Shown: positions 46,701 to 64,000 of the stretch, in pieces
Position numbering within the stretch: the first letter of the stretch is position 1
How the letters are laid out: the number at the start of each line of letters is the position of its first letter
Source of the DNA: Gavia stellata
Lineage: Eukaryota > Chordata > Aves > Gaviiformes > Gaviidae
NCBI RefSeq assembly: GCF_030936135.1
Contig: NC_082595.1
Span: 86,790,451-86,854,450, forward strand
DNA length: 64,000 nt
Reading direction: 5' to 3'
The notes under the pieces: model-generated
Told to the model about the DNA's origin: nothing
The model's input: the letters and a program-made list of their open reading frames with translations, nothing else
The model's database searches: none
Made by a program: the position numbers and the translations under genes

Positions 46701-48340
46701 GCATGGCTAACTGGACTGGAAGACTGATCTCTATTAACAACCTTTCCGCTATTTATTTGATCTGCTGAAACCCTATGGTTTTGCTAGAACAAATGAGTAA
46801 ACACAGGTATCGCTGAAGCAAGGATCTTCACTTGCATACAGCTCATGAGACCACACCTAAAGCAGGCTGTAACTTGTAAAAATTGGCTCCTTGCCCCCGC
46901 TCTGACAATATTTAAATTGTAGTTATAGTTTCTGAAGTTCACAGAACATTGTACTGTAACCGCTACTTAGTGGATAAATCTAGCCTGTTCATCTTTATGC
47001 TGTTGACCTTCCTTCTGCTACAAGTGAGCTGTCATATGGAACACTGACTTTATCCACCTTGAAAGTGAGACATCCTTAGGGTGTACTGATCAGCTCAAAC
47101 AATTTTCCATCAGAAAAGCAGTAGCCAGTCAAGCCACCAAAAGGTCAACGTGTCAAAAGTAAACATCTCAATTAGACTGGGACCTGTAAAAAGAAGTCAG
47201 CTGAGTAGATTTGATTCTGATTTGTTTGCAAAGCTTTAGAAATCATTTGCCAAATGCAAAACTAGTCTATTTGCACAGCTTAGTTTTAATTGTTTTGCAA
47301 TCACTAATAGCATGCTGATTTCCTCAGAGCACAACAATCACTTACTAAAGTGTAATGTCAAGTCCTTTAATAGTTCAGGTCTTTGTTTCAGCAAAATAAA
47401 GCCAAGATCAGAAACAGTTCAAAGCTGACTGTCACCAGTTGAACAGGGCTACACGTGAACAGTACAGAACTAAAGGAGAAGCAAGCACAGCATAGCAAAA
47501 CAGTGACCCACGGCTAACGTTCTTTGTTTTATAAGAAAATAAGGAAGTCGCTCCATTTTATTGTCAATGTGGTAGAAGCAATACTGTGTTCAAAACCAGG
47601 AGTTTTAATTGCGGTGGCAAGGCATTCTAAGGGCTCCTGAACGATATAAATGGTTTAACTTTGAATGATCAATTTCTCATCATGGATACTTGAATCCATG
47701 TTGAGTCGCAGTCAGAAAAGCAACACAGAACCAAACAATATTTCTGATACCTTAAATCACAAGCTCAAATAAGCAGACTGCCTGGCCCACGGAGCTGTTT
47801 AAAATACCAAGTGACTTTATGTGATCGTTTTTTTGAGGGAAGAAAGAGAAAGGTAGGGCACGCTCATCTGTAATGACACAGTGATTTGTTCAGGTGTTCA
47901 GGTGTTTCTACGGATTGCTAGATCGGTCCTGAATCAAGCGGCCCCACTCAACAGCCCAAAATCCTCTGCGGAAGGCGGCCGTGTCTCCTTGCGGCGCAGT
48001 TATCCGGGGTGGGACCACGACACACTTCCCGCAGGCAGCACCCGGTGCCCGGCGGCCGCGGGCAGAGCAGGGCTGCTCGGCAGCAGCACGGCTCGGGGGG
48101 CCGCTCCTCCCGCTCCCGGGCACACACCCCTTGCCGCTGCCACCGCCCCCCGCCAGTCCCCCCCCGGCGGCAAGGCGGGGCCGGGCCGCCCTCGCCCGCA
48201 CCTGCCACGGCGGCCGAGCCCCCACCGCCACCGCCTCCCCGCAGTGCGCCCGGTGCCTCGCCCCCCCCCCCCCCCCCGCCCCGCCCCAGGCCGCACTGCA
48301 GCGGGGAGCAGGGCACGGCCGGCCCGGGCCCGCTCACCAT
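28634..48340 (-). CDS. FBXO9: FBXO9, F-box only protein 9 (whole gene, 13 coding exons)
   Basis: Minus-strand exons, 5' to 3': 48340-48338, 44274-44197, 43197-43039, 42595-42538, 39635-39536, 37401-37271, 34274-34160, 33474-33356, 33064-32974, 31954-31859, 31086-30993, 30231-30077, 28742-28634. They join to 435 residues with every phase matching (human isoforms 437-447). FBXO9 is the substrate receptor of an SCF (SKP1-CUL1) ubiquitin ligase; in mammals it targets TEL2 and TTI1. Order: acidic N-terminus ([10 protein letters not shown]), TPR-like helices at about 81-115 ([20 protein letters not shown]), a linker, the F-box at about 177-225 ([20 protein letters not shown] then [21 protein letters not shown]), and the conserved C-terminal domain ending [20 protein letters not shown]. 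No frameshift or stop interrupts it. Introns hold simple repeats, one CR1 and a palindrome. It is convergent with GCM1 and divergent from CILK1. Confidence 0.97.
30077..30231 (-). CDS. FBXO9: FBXO9 exon 12 (residues 349-400)
   Basis: Encodes [20 protein letters not shown], then [20 protein letters not shown] and [12 protein letters not shown]. Acceptor tttgtacag, donor aa|gtgagt. It carries one extra residue (H in DYHKY) compared with remembered human DYKYRYF. Confidence 0.96.
30666..30689. repeat. Three GTTAAC sites at 9 bp spacing
   Basis: GTTAAC occurs at 30666, 30675 and 30684 exactly 9 bp apart, within an imperfect palindrome whose outer arms are gtttgttaac and gttaacaaac. It is in the FBXO9 intron between exons 11 and 12. 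Confidence 0.85.
30993..31086 (-). CDS. FBXO9: FBXO9 exon 11 (residues 317-348)
   Basis: Encodes [20 protein letters not shown] and [11 protein letters not shown]. Acceptor aaccttccag, donor gag|gtaagt, phase 0 at the 3' end. Confidence 0.95.
31859..31954 (-). CDS. FBXO9: FBXO9 exon 10 (residues 285-317)
   Basis: Encodes [20 protein letters not shown] followed by [12 protein letters not shown]. Acceptor ttttgcag. The donor ag|gttatt is unusually weak, but both neighbours fit in phase and no better site is near. Confidence 0.94.
32974..33064 (-). CDS. FBXO9: FBXO9 exon 9 (residues 255-285)
   Basis: Encodes [20 protein letters not shown] and [10 protein letters not shown] of the C-terminal domain. 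Acceptor tcctgtag, donor ag|gtagaa. Confidence 0.95.
33356..33474 (-). CDS. FBXO9: FBXO9 exon 8 (residues 215-255)
   Basis: End of the F-box and start of the C-terminal domain: [18 protein letters not shown], then [18 protein letters not shown]. Acceptor ttttcactag, donor g|gtaagg. Confidence 0.96.
34160..34274 (-). CDS. FBXO9: FBXO9 exon 7, F-box (residues 177-215)
   Basis: Contains almost the entire F-box: [20 protein letters not shown] and [17 protein letters not shown], with the Leu-Pro opening and the hydrophobic SKP1-contacting pattern. Acceptor ctctttgcag; donor ag|gtttgt is weak. Confidence 0.97.
34376..34418. repeat. 17 bp direct repeat beside a palindrome
   Basis: aaaaatcctactttttc occurs at 34376-34392 and 34402-34418 (26 bp period), ending two bases before the palindrome at 34421. 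It lies just upstream of FBXO9 exon 7, in the intron. Confidence 0.9.
34421..34454. repeat. Perfect 34 bp palindrome
   Basis: The arm cctggcatctggctaca (34421-34437) is followed with no spacer by its exact reverse complement (34438-34454). It can form a hairpin in RNA or a cruciform in DNA. It is 147 bp from FBXO9 exon 7, in the intron separating exons 6 and 7. Confidence 0.97.
37081..37151. repeat. (AATAT)n microsatellite
   Basis: About 14 pentanucleotide units with two G substitutions (agtat), only 120 bp from FBXO9 exon 6 on its 3' side. A phrase ctataaaagtaatata recurs just before it. Confidence 0.95.
37271..37401 (-). CDS. FBXO9: FBXO9 exon 6 (residues 133-177)
   Basis: Linker between TPR and F-box: [20 protein letters not shown] then [19 protein letters not shown]. 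Acceptor ttttctag, donor g|gtatga. Confidence 0.94.
38530..38993 (-). mobile_element. CR1-type LINE fragment, minus strand
   Basis: The minus strand encodes the CR1 reverse-transcriptase C-terminal motif [20 protein letters not shown] then [20 protein letters not shown] and [15 protein letters not shown]. The adjoining + strand text ('gggttgttgtgacccaagtg', 'ggccttgttgaacctcatac', 'caacttggtgtc') is a block common in avian CR1 copies. It is truncated at both ends and lies in the FBXO9 intron between exons 5 and 6. Confidence 0.88.
39536..39635 (-). CDS. FBXO9: FBXO9 exon 5 (residues 100-133)
   Basis: Encodes [20 protein letters not shown], the second TPR helix and the following strand, then [12 protein letters not shown]. 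The end reads AAGAGGTGGTAAGT: the donor tg|gtaagt is preferred, but ag|gtggta three bases earlier also keeps frame and would delete one residue. Confidence 0.93.
42538..42595 (-). CDS. FBXO9: FBXO9 exon 4 (residues 81-100)
   Basis: Short 58 bp exon encoding [19 protein letters not shown], the first helix of the TPR-like motif. Acceptor ttgtgcag, donor g|gtaatg. Too short for simple ORF finding; identified by family similarity and phase. Confidence 0.93.
43039..43197 (-). CDS. FBXO9: FBXO9 exon 3 (residues 28-80)
   Basis: Begins [17 protein letters not shown], a conserved helix, followed by a variable Ser/Pro/Gly stretch and a basic end KQEIAKEEK leading into the TPR region. Acceptor ttttttag, donor aag|gtacaa, phase 0 both sides. 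Confidence 0.95.
44197..44274 (-). CDS. FBXO9: FBXO9 exon 2 (residues 2-27)
   Basis: Acidic N-terminal segment starting [16 protein letters not shown]. Acceptor ctactag, donor cag|gtatgt; phase 0 at both ends. Confidence 0.93.
44275..48337 (-). other. FBXO9 intron 1
   Basis: About 4 kb between the start-codon exon and exon 2. The 5' end lies in the CpG island (poly-C run at about 48260-48277). The rest is AT-rich with no gene or transposon I recognise; open frames across the GC-rich end (47881-48600) are compositional. Confidence 0.6.
48338..48340 (-). CDS. FBXO9: FBXO9 exon 1 coding part (start codon only)
   Basis: On the minus strand the sequence is GGCAGC-ATG followed at once by the donor GTGAGC, and exon 2 begins GCA GAA GCT GAA GAA. 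Joining gives MAEAEED, the known FBXO9 N-terminus. The whole initiator codon is thus the last three bases of exon 1; after splicing +4 is G and -3 is A, a strong context. Confidence 0.9.
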
Positions 48341-48425
48341 GCTGCCAACGCTCAGGCGGCGCTGTCCCGTCCCGGGGGTCTCTGCCCCCCCCGCTCCGTC
48401 CGTGTGTCCTCCCCGCGGGGGGAAA

Positions 48426-48497
48426 TTAGCAGAGTTCTCGGTCGGAGAAGCGCACCACGCAGCGGGAGTAACTGCGGGCCCTGCGTACGGCAGCCAT
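48426..48497 (-). other. Upstream ORF in the FBXO9 leader (23 codons)
   Basis: On the minus strand an ATG in strong context (GGGAAG-ATG-G) opens a 23-codon frame, MAAVRRARSYSRCVVRFSDR followed by three residues, ending 85 bp before the FBXO9 start codon. The ATG sits inside a YY1-like AAGATGGCTGCC. If transcription begins upstream of 48497 it would be met first by scanning ribosomes. Confidence 0.5.
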
Positions 48498-48503
48498 CTT
48501 CCC
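48489..48503 (-). promoter_or_regulatory. YY1-like site at FBXO9 5' end
   Basis: The minus strand reads GGGAAGATGGCTGCC, close to the YY1 AAGATGGCGGC motif that in CpG-island promoters lies just downstream of the start site in transcription direction. This suggests FBXO9 transcription starts slightly above 48503. Confidence 0.5.
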
Positions 48504-48618
48504 GGCGAGTGAGGGGCAGGCGAGCCGGGAGCAGCGGAGACACACGACCAGACAAACCCGCAAGGTCAGAGCGCCGCCTGACGCACGGGCCGCTCTGAGG
48601 CGCGGGCGCCGGCCGCGC

Positions 48619-48644
48619 GGACTACCCGTCCCAGCGCGCACCGC
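48619..48644 (+). promoter_or_regulatory. ZNF143/SBS2-type element 1
   Basis: Reads ggACTACccgTCCCAGcgcg followed by caccgc, matching ACTACAnnTCCCAGnnnGCnnnGC except at the sixth base. First of three within 200 bp. Confidence 0.65.
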
Positions 48645-48681
48645 AGCCCCGCAGCGGCTCTCCCGCCTGCAGCGGTGCGGC

Positions 48682-48709
48682 GCGCTGCCTGCTGGGAAAC
48701 GTAGTCCCC
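48682..48709 (-). promoter_or_regulatory. ZNF143/SBS2-type element 2
   Basis: The minus strand reads ACTACgttTCCCAGcaggc followed by agcgc, a close match to the SBS2 consensus. Orientation is opposite to element 1. Confidence 0.72.
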
Positions 48710-48786
48710 GGGCGACACACCCTAGGGCTGCGGCCGCGCCGTTTGGGAAGCGGCGCTTTCCCAGGCTCATCCCGCCCGGCGGCGGA

Positions 48787-48816
48787 GCGGAGGCTGCCGG
48801 GAAGTGTAGTCCCCCC
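48787..48816 (-). promoter_or_regulatory. ZNF143/SBS2-type element 3
   Basis: The minus strand reads ACTACActTCCCgGcagcc followed by tccgc, the best match at the ACTACA half. Same orientation as element 2. Confidence 0.7.
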
Positions 48817-49010
48817 GGGCGGCGATCCCGGCAGACGGCGCCAACGCCCCGGGGCACCTCGCGGGGTCGCTGCTCCGCCCGGCTCCGCCGCCGCCGCACC
48901 GGTGCGGGAGCCGAGGGAAGGAGGCGGTGTCCGTGGCCCTGGGGGCGGCCCGCCGCCCCCTCGGAGCGGCCCCTCAGCCCGGTGTCAGCAGGAGCAGGGC
49001 TGAGTGTGGG

Positions 49011-49022
49011 AGCCGCCATTTC
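49011..49022 (+). promoter_or_regulatory. YY1-like site, possible CILK1-side start
   Basis: agccgccatttc resembles the YY1 site in the orientation GCCGCCATNTT. It lies at the CILK1-facing edge of the main CpG island. Confidence 0.4.
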
Positions 49023-49060
49023 CGCTGTGACTGCGGTCAGACCGGGGCCCTTGTTACCGG

Positions 49061-50600
49061 TAAATTAAAACCCGGGTAACAAAGGAGTGGTTAGTACCGC
49101 TGCTATATAGATAGCAATGTTGCTGAGGTCATGTGAATCTCACGGACCTCTGCCCTTCGCCCATCCAGTTCAGTGAACAGAGTCATTACGTGCCGTCAGT
49201 ACGCCTCACCAGGCTTTCTGAAGCAGGACTAAAACCGGTCTTTAAATCTGTATGACAATCTTTTTTTTGTTCTAGAAGAAAGCCACGTCTATGGGTCTGT
49301 ACTTCTGACCGGTGAACCCTCACCCACAATATCTACAGCCCTGAATGCTTTTAGCAGCAAAAGGAGGCGTGCGGGTGTGCCGCAGACCGGCGGGTGAGAG
49401 CTCCTGCCTGGGCAGCAGGAGCGGCAGTGGGGAAGGGGGCTGCGGCCGCGGGGGTGCGGGGCGTGAGGGAGCCGGGCCCCAGCAGCCGGTTTCCAATCCA
49501 GGTGACTGTAGAGCCACTCTGCGGAGAGGAGAGCGTGAGGGGCGCGGGGGCTGCCTGCCCCACCGGGTGCCGATCCCTGGGGCGGCTGGAGTGGTGGGGG
49601 GCTGCAGGGCGCTTGGGGTGGGAGGGCTGAGGAAGGCCCTGGGTGCCAGCACGCTGGCGGAGCCTGTGTGAACGGCTGAGACGACAGCAGCGCAGCTGAG
49701 GTCTTGAGATGGGGTGATCATGAATACAACTGACTGTCTTTAATGCTGCTGCTCGTTTGGGGTTGGCGTCAAAGCTGTCGGGCTTTTCTCCTGCCTGGTG
49801 TGCCTCTTTCGGGAATGAAGAAGCCCTGCCTCGAGCAACAGCGGAACAGAGCACCACGGCTGTCACCGGGCTGGGTGCTAATACGTGTTTATGCATGTGA
49901 GATGTAGTAGGGATGGCTTAAAGCAGAAATCTCTTGAGTGAGCGTGCACTGCTCCTGCTGGCTTCGCTGGGAGTCATGCCTGTCCGCAGGAGGAAGTGTA
50001 ACTCTATTATTCTTTTTTCAGTCTAAGAAATGTAAAGACTAGCCTCTATTTAGATGGGGGAGGGCGCTGGGCATCCAGAGATTTTTGGAGTTCCTTCACA
50101 CTTTTTAAGGAACGAATGTCTTGTCAAGTAAGTGTATTTCACCGTAGGATTCACCGACGTAAAATCCTGCCCGAGAGGAGGAGCTGCGAGCGCCATGCGC
50201 CCCGGTTACGCCACCAGCTCACCCTCTCCTGCCAACCCCGGGAAATAACTATGCTCTACTTTTAACACCTAAATGAAGAAGGGTAAAAAGAAGCTAAGAC
50301 TTACTGAATCATTATTGCGCTTAGATCTGATGATCAGTTGCTTGAGGCCAATTTTTTTGTTCCTCGTTTCCCTTTTCCTGTGCCCCCCGCCCCCGTCTTA
50401 ACCTGACGGGCTGCTAGAGCCGGGGAGCGCTGCTGGTGAAGGCTGGGGCCCTCCAGCAGCGGTGAAAATGTCGGTATTCTTGCCGTTTGTTCACAATTTG
50501 GCATTTCTGCCTCCTGTTCTGTTATTTAAACTCCTCTCGGGGATGTGAGAGAGGCCAGTCATCAGCTTGCGTTTGTTGTTTACGGTAAACCCCAGCTCAG
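49061..50600. other. Spacer between the two CpG-rich blocks
   Basis: Contains a smaller GC-rich patch at about 49340-49680, otherwise mixed sequence. I see no coding exon. It may be promoter, first intron or non-coding exon of CILK1. Confidence 0.45.
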
Positions 50601-51460
50601 CCGGAATCAATCCCCTCTCCGGCAGCGGTAGTGCCGCGCCGCCGCGGGGCGGGGGTCACACCGAGCTGCTCCGCCGTCTCTTGCCTCTACCCCCGACAGC
50701 CGCCGCCTTTTGGAGGGACTCCTAAACCCCTCCCCGCGGCTGAGGCCGCGCCGGCGAGGCCCGCGGGCCGTCGCTGCCCGCCGCTGCCGTCCCTCCTGCG
50801 AGGGGACCGGCCGGGCGGCGCGGAGGGGAGCGGCGCCGGCCTAGCGGCCCGCCCGGCCGCTGCCGTGGGGCGTTATCCCCCCGCGGGGAGCCCCGCCGCC
50901 GCCGGGCGGGGAGCGCCAGGGGCCGCGGCCGGGGCGGGGGGAGGGGGGGCGCGGCGGCCCGCGGCATGGGCTCGGCGGCCGGCGGCGCCGTGAGCGAGGC
51001 CCGCGGCCGCCGTGGGCCGCAGCTCGTCCGGGGCGGCGCGGGCTGCGCGAGAGGGCCGCGGTGGCAGCCGCCGGGGGCGGCGGAGCCGGAGCGCCGCCAT
51101 TAGGGGCCTCTCGCGCGGCTTCCGCCGGCCGGGGCTTGGCTGAAGGAGGGGAAACCCGTGCGCCGTGAGTACCGCTGGGCACGGTGATCGCCCGCGCAGG
51201 CGACGGGGAGAGGGGAGAGTAGTTTCTCAGTAAAATAAACGGCTGGAGTGGGGCTACTCGCGAGCGTCGGGGCCGAGGCTGGAAATCGGTCACCGCCTCA
51301 GCGTGAAGGCCGGGCGGGAGCCGCGACCTGGCGTGTGGTGGCGGACAGGCGCGGGGGCCCGCGGCTCGCCTCCCCGCCATCTCACGAATGCCGCGGGCCC
51401 TCCTGCTGCTCCTGCCGTGGTTTTCAGCTCCTGGGGCACCCCCAGAGCCTTCACTAACAA
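50600..51460 (+). promoter_or_regulatory. Second CpG island with candidate CILK1 5' non-coding exon
   Basis: Very GC-rich block 3.3 kb upstream of the CILK1 start codon. A YY1-like gccgccatta occurs at 51093-51102, and a strong donor cgcc|gtgagt ends a possible non-coding exon at 51164. The open frames on both strands come from base composition. Confidence 0.5.
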
Positions 51461-51464
51461 ACGT

Positions 51465-54400
51465 AAACAGCGGCTGCTGGGACAACATGGATTTAAATCC
51501 GCGGCTTTAAACCACGCCTTTCTCTGCGCATCCTGCTAGTAACGCTTCCAGATGCACAGAACAAATTTTAAAAGGCACTTGCTGGCTGTTTGCTGTTTAC
51601 TGTTTGCGTTTCTCAGCTTTGGCAAAGAATGAGCCGGTTTCACTTTCAGTTCTCAGCGCTGCAGCCCTTCGAACGGGAGAGGATACTTACTTAAAGCCTA
51701 CATAAGCGTAATAGTAAGTTTGAGTTATACGTAGAGTCAGAAAGTAGTCTTGGTACATTAAATTAGGCTTGCTTTTAAAGGGACTTTGCTGGTTGATTTC
51801 TGTGGAAAAAAATGTTTATAGGTGAGGTAGAGTCTGAACACGGTGTTATAATATGGTGAAAATAAGGCTTTTACTTTTTTCTGTTTACCATCAACACGCT
51901 CTTTTGCTCCAAGACAGTTTCGCAGTTTGTATTTACATCCTTTAATGATGTGAATTTGCATAGGCTGTAGTTCTAGACTAGAATCTAGACTACATTATGC
52001 ATGTTGTAGCTGTGCAAACTGCTTGTCAGAGACTCATGGGCTCTCTTCAGTGATTTCAGTGGGACTCTACTTAGGTGAAACAGTCTGCAGGCTAAGGTTT
52101 AGTTTATTCCCGTAGTTGAAGGTGAGAGATAGCAGAAGGTGTTAAGAACAGAATATAAATCTTGCAAAGTACAATAGATTTTTAAAAACAACTTCACTGT
52201 TAAGCTCAACAAGAAGTGGTACTGATTTAAATAACCAAAGAAGGCTTTATTTAGGTTTTGTTCAGTGGATTTTCATACAGGTGGATTTGTGCTTCCATAG
52301 GAGCCGTGTTAACTTCTGTGTGTCCTGGCATGTTTTTTAACATGCATTTCTCACTGAAATCTCTGTTTTCTGACTGTTTTTTCCACTCCAGGTTCTTTGC
52401 CTCCCCTTTATGCCACAAAAATACTTAAATTCATTTGTCTATTTTGGTCATGTTCGACAGCAGAGCTGGAGTCGCAAAGATAACTTCTTACAAGTTTTGT
52501 GAAAAGCAGTAGCTGTGGAATGGAGAGGGGCTTAAATTAGTATCCCCAGTGAGGAATAGGCTGTTATGTTCACCACTTCATCTATTCAAGAGACATCAGA
52601 TAAACGATCTGTCCTTGATAGCCATTGGTGACTATTACTAGCAGTGTCATGTGCTAGCAGTGTTGCGCATATTTTGGTTTGCTGTGGTTATCAAACATGA
52701 GGCAAATATGCTCCTTCACTCTGCAGTCACAGTCCCCTGGAAAGGGATATGTGAATGGTAAGCTAGGGGTAGCATAATGGTCCATGAATTGTAAGCCATC
52801 GCATCTGTTATGATTACGATTTCAGAACTCTGTCATTAGGGGAGTATGTGCTGAAAAATCCACAAGTCCAGTCTGTTTCAATTTGAAGTTACTGTACAAA
52901 ATTATCTGTTTGGATACTAATAACTATTACATTTTCAAAGTAGGAGACCATGCAAGGCTTTATCATTGTTTAAAATTTTCGCCAAGGATTTGAGTAGAGG
53001 CCTGGAAGCCAAGGCTTCTGAGTTGCCATGCAATCATTGACCAGCTGGAGTAACCAAAGCTTTTTAACCTGGGTGCAGAACATTGCCTAAACACAGCTTT
53101 GTACTATGCAGGTGCACAGCCAAAACCAAACTGGTACTCCAAAGTGCCGTTCTTACGTATAGGCTCTGTGTTCCTTAGCAAGTAGTACAAAATGTGGGAT
53201 TAGGTCTCCAATTTAAACTGCTCTGTGGTAGTGTGTGGAGAGAAACAGGTACTGCTAGAGGGCAATCCTTCCTAGACACTACCCAGTGTCTAAGATAATG
53301 TTAAAGACATGCTGTTTCTTTTTATACACGATGTGTAAAATTGTCAAAAGGTATATTAACGTCATATTTCCTGATTTTTGTTTGTTTGTTTCTGTATCAG
53401 TGTTAGTGGGACTAATAGGCTTAGAAGACTGAAAACAAAGGGTGAAGGGTGTTCACAACATCTTGCATCTACAGGATTGTGGCTCTGCATTGATGTCAGC
53501 TCAGAGTTCAAGCAACATAATCCCATTACTTTTAACATTATAATTTGTCTTTGTGAAATACAGTAAGGTGGAGGAGACATTTAAGGCTGCTACAAAAAAA
53601 ATACTGTGGAAATGTAGTTTAAATGCAGGTTACAGAAAGCAAAAGTCACCAGCCATGATTATTCCTGTCCTCTTAGAGTTGGAGAAAAAGAGAATGCAGG
53701 GACCAAAGTCTGATTGCAGGGGAATTCTGTTATTCCAAATGTATAGTTAATTTACATAGAGTAGATCACATTTATTCTAAACTAAGTGTAGGAAAAACTA
53801 GCAACAATTAGATTAAATGAGGGAATAAGATTTTTTTTGCTTTATTATCTAGCATTCTGTTGTTTATGCAGTGTCAGGACAGAAGTTCAGATAAATAGTC
53901 TGATGTAGCCACTACTTCTAGAGACTGATTCATGCTTAGGGCTACTGTAGTGAAATATGTTTGGTCTTATCTGACATGAATATAATATTCTTCCTCTGAA
54001 GACTTTGTTTAAGGGAATACATATGGCTATATCTCTGACATAGGACCTATGGAAAGTAAGGAAATCGTTTTGTTTTAACTGATGGTAGTACAACTTGTGA
54101 GACGGTGACTTACATGTCTGATAATTTGGCTAGAACAGATTCCTTCCTATCTTATTGTAACGCTTCATTTTTCTGATAGCAAACTATTTTTTCCAAACTG
54201 TGAGACTTTATCCTCTGCTTTTACTAATAGTTTCTCCCATTAGGGCTGCATGCAAGCTTGCTGTAAAGTACCTCTAGCTTTAGTGGATTTGGGGAATGTA
54301 ACTAGTTACATCCAGATACAGGCTGGCCTTTTCTGGTGAGGGACCAAGACGAGTGTTGGTGTGTAGCTTACAAGGAATATCTCTTGGAGGAGAATGGAGT

Positions 54401-54540
54401 CTGCAAACGAGCAATTTTGGAAGGGTACAGAAATCAAACGGATTATGTTCTGTGCTTTCAGACCAAAGGCTAAGTCTTGAAAACATGATTCCTGCAACTG
54501 TTCACACTGTCCTGAGTGCTCTATATTTATGCTGCCACAG
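51465..54540 (+). other. Presumed CILK1 5' intron
   Basis: AT-rich sequence between the CpG island and the first coding exon. No exon or transposon recognised. A good acceptor, tttatgctgccacag at 54526-54540, could begin the exon carrying the CILK1 start codon. Confidence 0.45.
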
Positions 54541-54591
54541 AAAGAACTGGTTACACTCGGAGGAGAAACACAAGAACCACTAAGGACTGAA

Positions 54592-54619
54592 ATGCGCTTG
54601 CAGCTAAAGTATCCTCATC

Positions 54620-54627
<8 letters not shown>
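54592..54627 (+). other. Short uORF overlapping the CILK1 start codon
   Basis: ATG CGC TTG CAG CTA AAG TAT... runs 11 codons and stops at TAG 54625-54627, out of frame with and overlapping the CILK1 ATG at 54620. Context is moderate (G at -3, C at +4). It matters only if the exon begins upstream of 54592. Confidence 0.45.

Positions 54628-64000
<9,373 letters not shown>

Larger units (their letters stand above)
47930..49060. promoter_or_regulatory. CpG island, FBXO9 promoter and divergent promoter with CILK1
   Basis: Sharp change to GC-rich, CpG-dense sequence spanning the FBXO9 start codon. It contains three ZNF143/SBS2-type sites and two YY1-like sites and no TATA box, as expected of a ubiquitously used island. 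In human, FBXO9 and ICK/CILK1 are head-to-head with a shared promoter; the same orientation is kept here. The exact start sites cannot be read from sequence. Confidence 0.85.

Noticed and set aside
47881-48598. Long overlapping frames on both strands over the FBXO9 CpG island
   Set aside because: Compositional frames rich in Pro, Arg, Gly and Ala; the real content is promoter plus the FBXO9 start codon.
48426-49019. 197-codon minus-strand frame upstream of FBXO9
   Set aside because: Only its last 23 codons are kept, as a possible uORF; the rest covers the ZNF143-type sites and has no protein similarity.
49345-49671. 108-codon plus-strand frame in the GC-rich patch
   Set aside because: No similarity, GC-driven, and an antisense frame of similar length overlaps it.
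50841-51488. 215-codon minus-strand frame in the second CpG island
   Set aside because: Low-complexity composition, no known domain, and antisense to the presumed CILK1 leader.

Overview
The window looks like nuclear DNA from a bird, probably a neoavian species rather than a galliform. Evidence: several CR1 LINE fragments with the avian CR1 3' tail, a solo LTR of a type I know as common in neoavian genomes, small introns, and three recognisable vertebrate genes in the order GCM1 > FBXO9 < CILK1 >. This is the human 6p12 neighbourhood (CILK1/ICK, FBXO9, GCM1, ELOVL5) read in the opposite direction. All exon coordinates were worked out by hand from splice sites, reading phase and remembered family similarity; no alignment was run.

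Layout. Positions 1-4180 are 5' flank of GCM1, with a 300 bp polypurine microsatellite and a MIR-like SINE remnant. GCM1 (+) has five coding exons from 4181 to 12760 (396 codons plus stop), with an AATAAA about 200 bp after the stop. From about 13 kb to 28.2 kb I find no gene, only CR1 fragments and simple repeats. FBXO9 (-) has 13 coding exons from 48340 down to 28634 (435 codons plus stop); every junction keeps frame and uses GT-AG. A GC-rich, CpG-rich block at about 47.9-51.5 kb separates FBXO9 from CILK1 and acts as their head-to-head promoter region. CILK1 (+) has its start codon at 54620; seven coding exons are visible and the gene runs off the right edge at codon 263, inside the kinase domain.

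Function. GCM1 is a zinc-containing GCM-domain transcription factor. FBXO9 is an SCF ubiquitin ligase substrate receptor with TPR and F-box regions. CILK1 is a RCK/MAK-family kinase of the primary cilium. They do not form a single pathway, but FBXO9 and CILK1 share the divergent promoter region.

Most notable non-gene signals: three ZNF143/SBS2-type elements clustered in 200 bp between FBXO9 and CILK1; a strong-context uORF in the FBXO9 leader and a uORF overlapping the CILK1 start codon; a FBXO9 start codon that is the last three bases of exon 1; a perfect 34 bp palindrome beside a 17 bp direct repeat in a FBXO9 intron; and a GC-rich, divergent GCM1 last exon. I found no novel multi-gene system.
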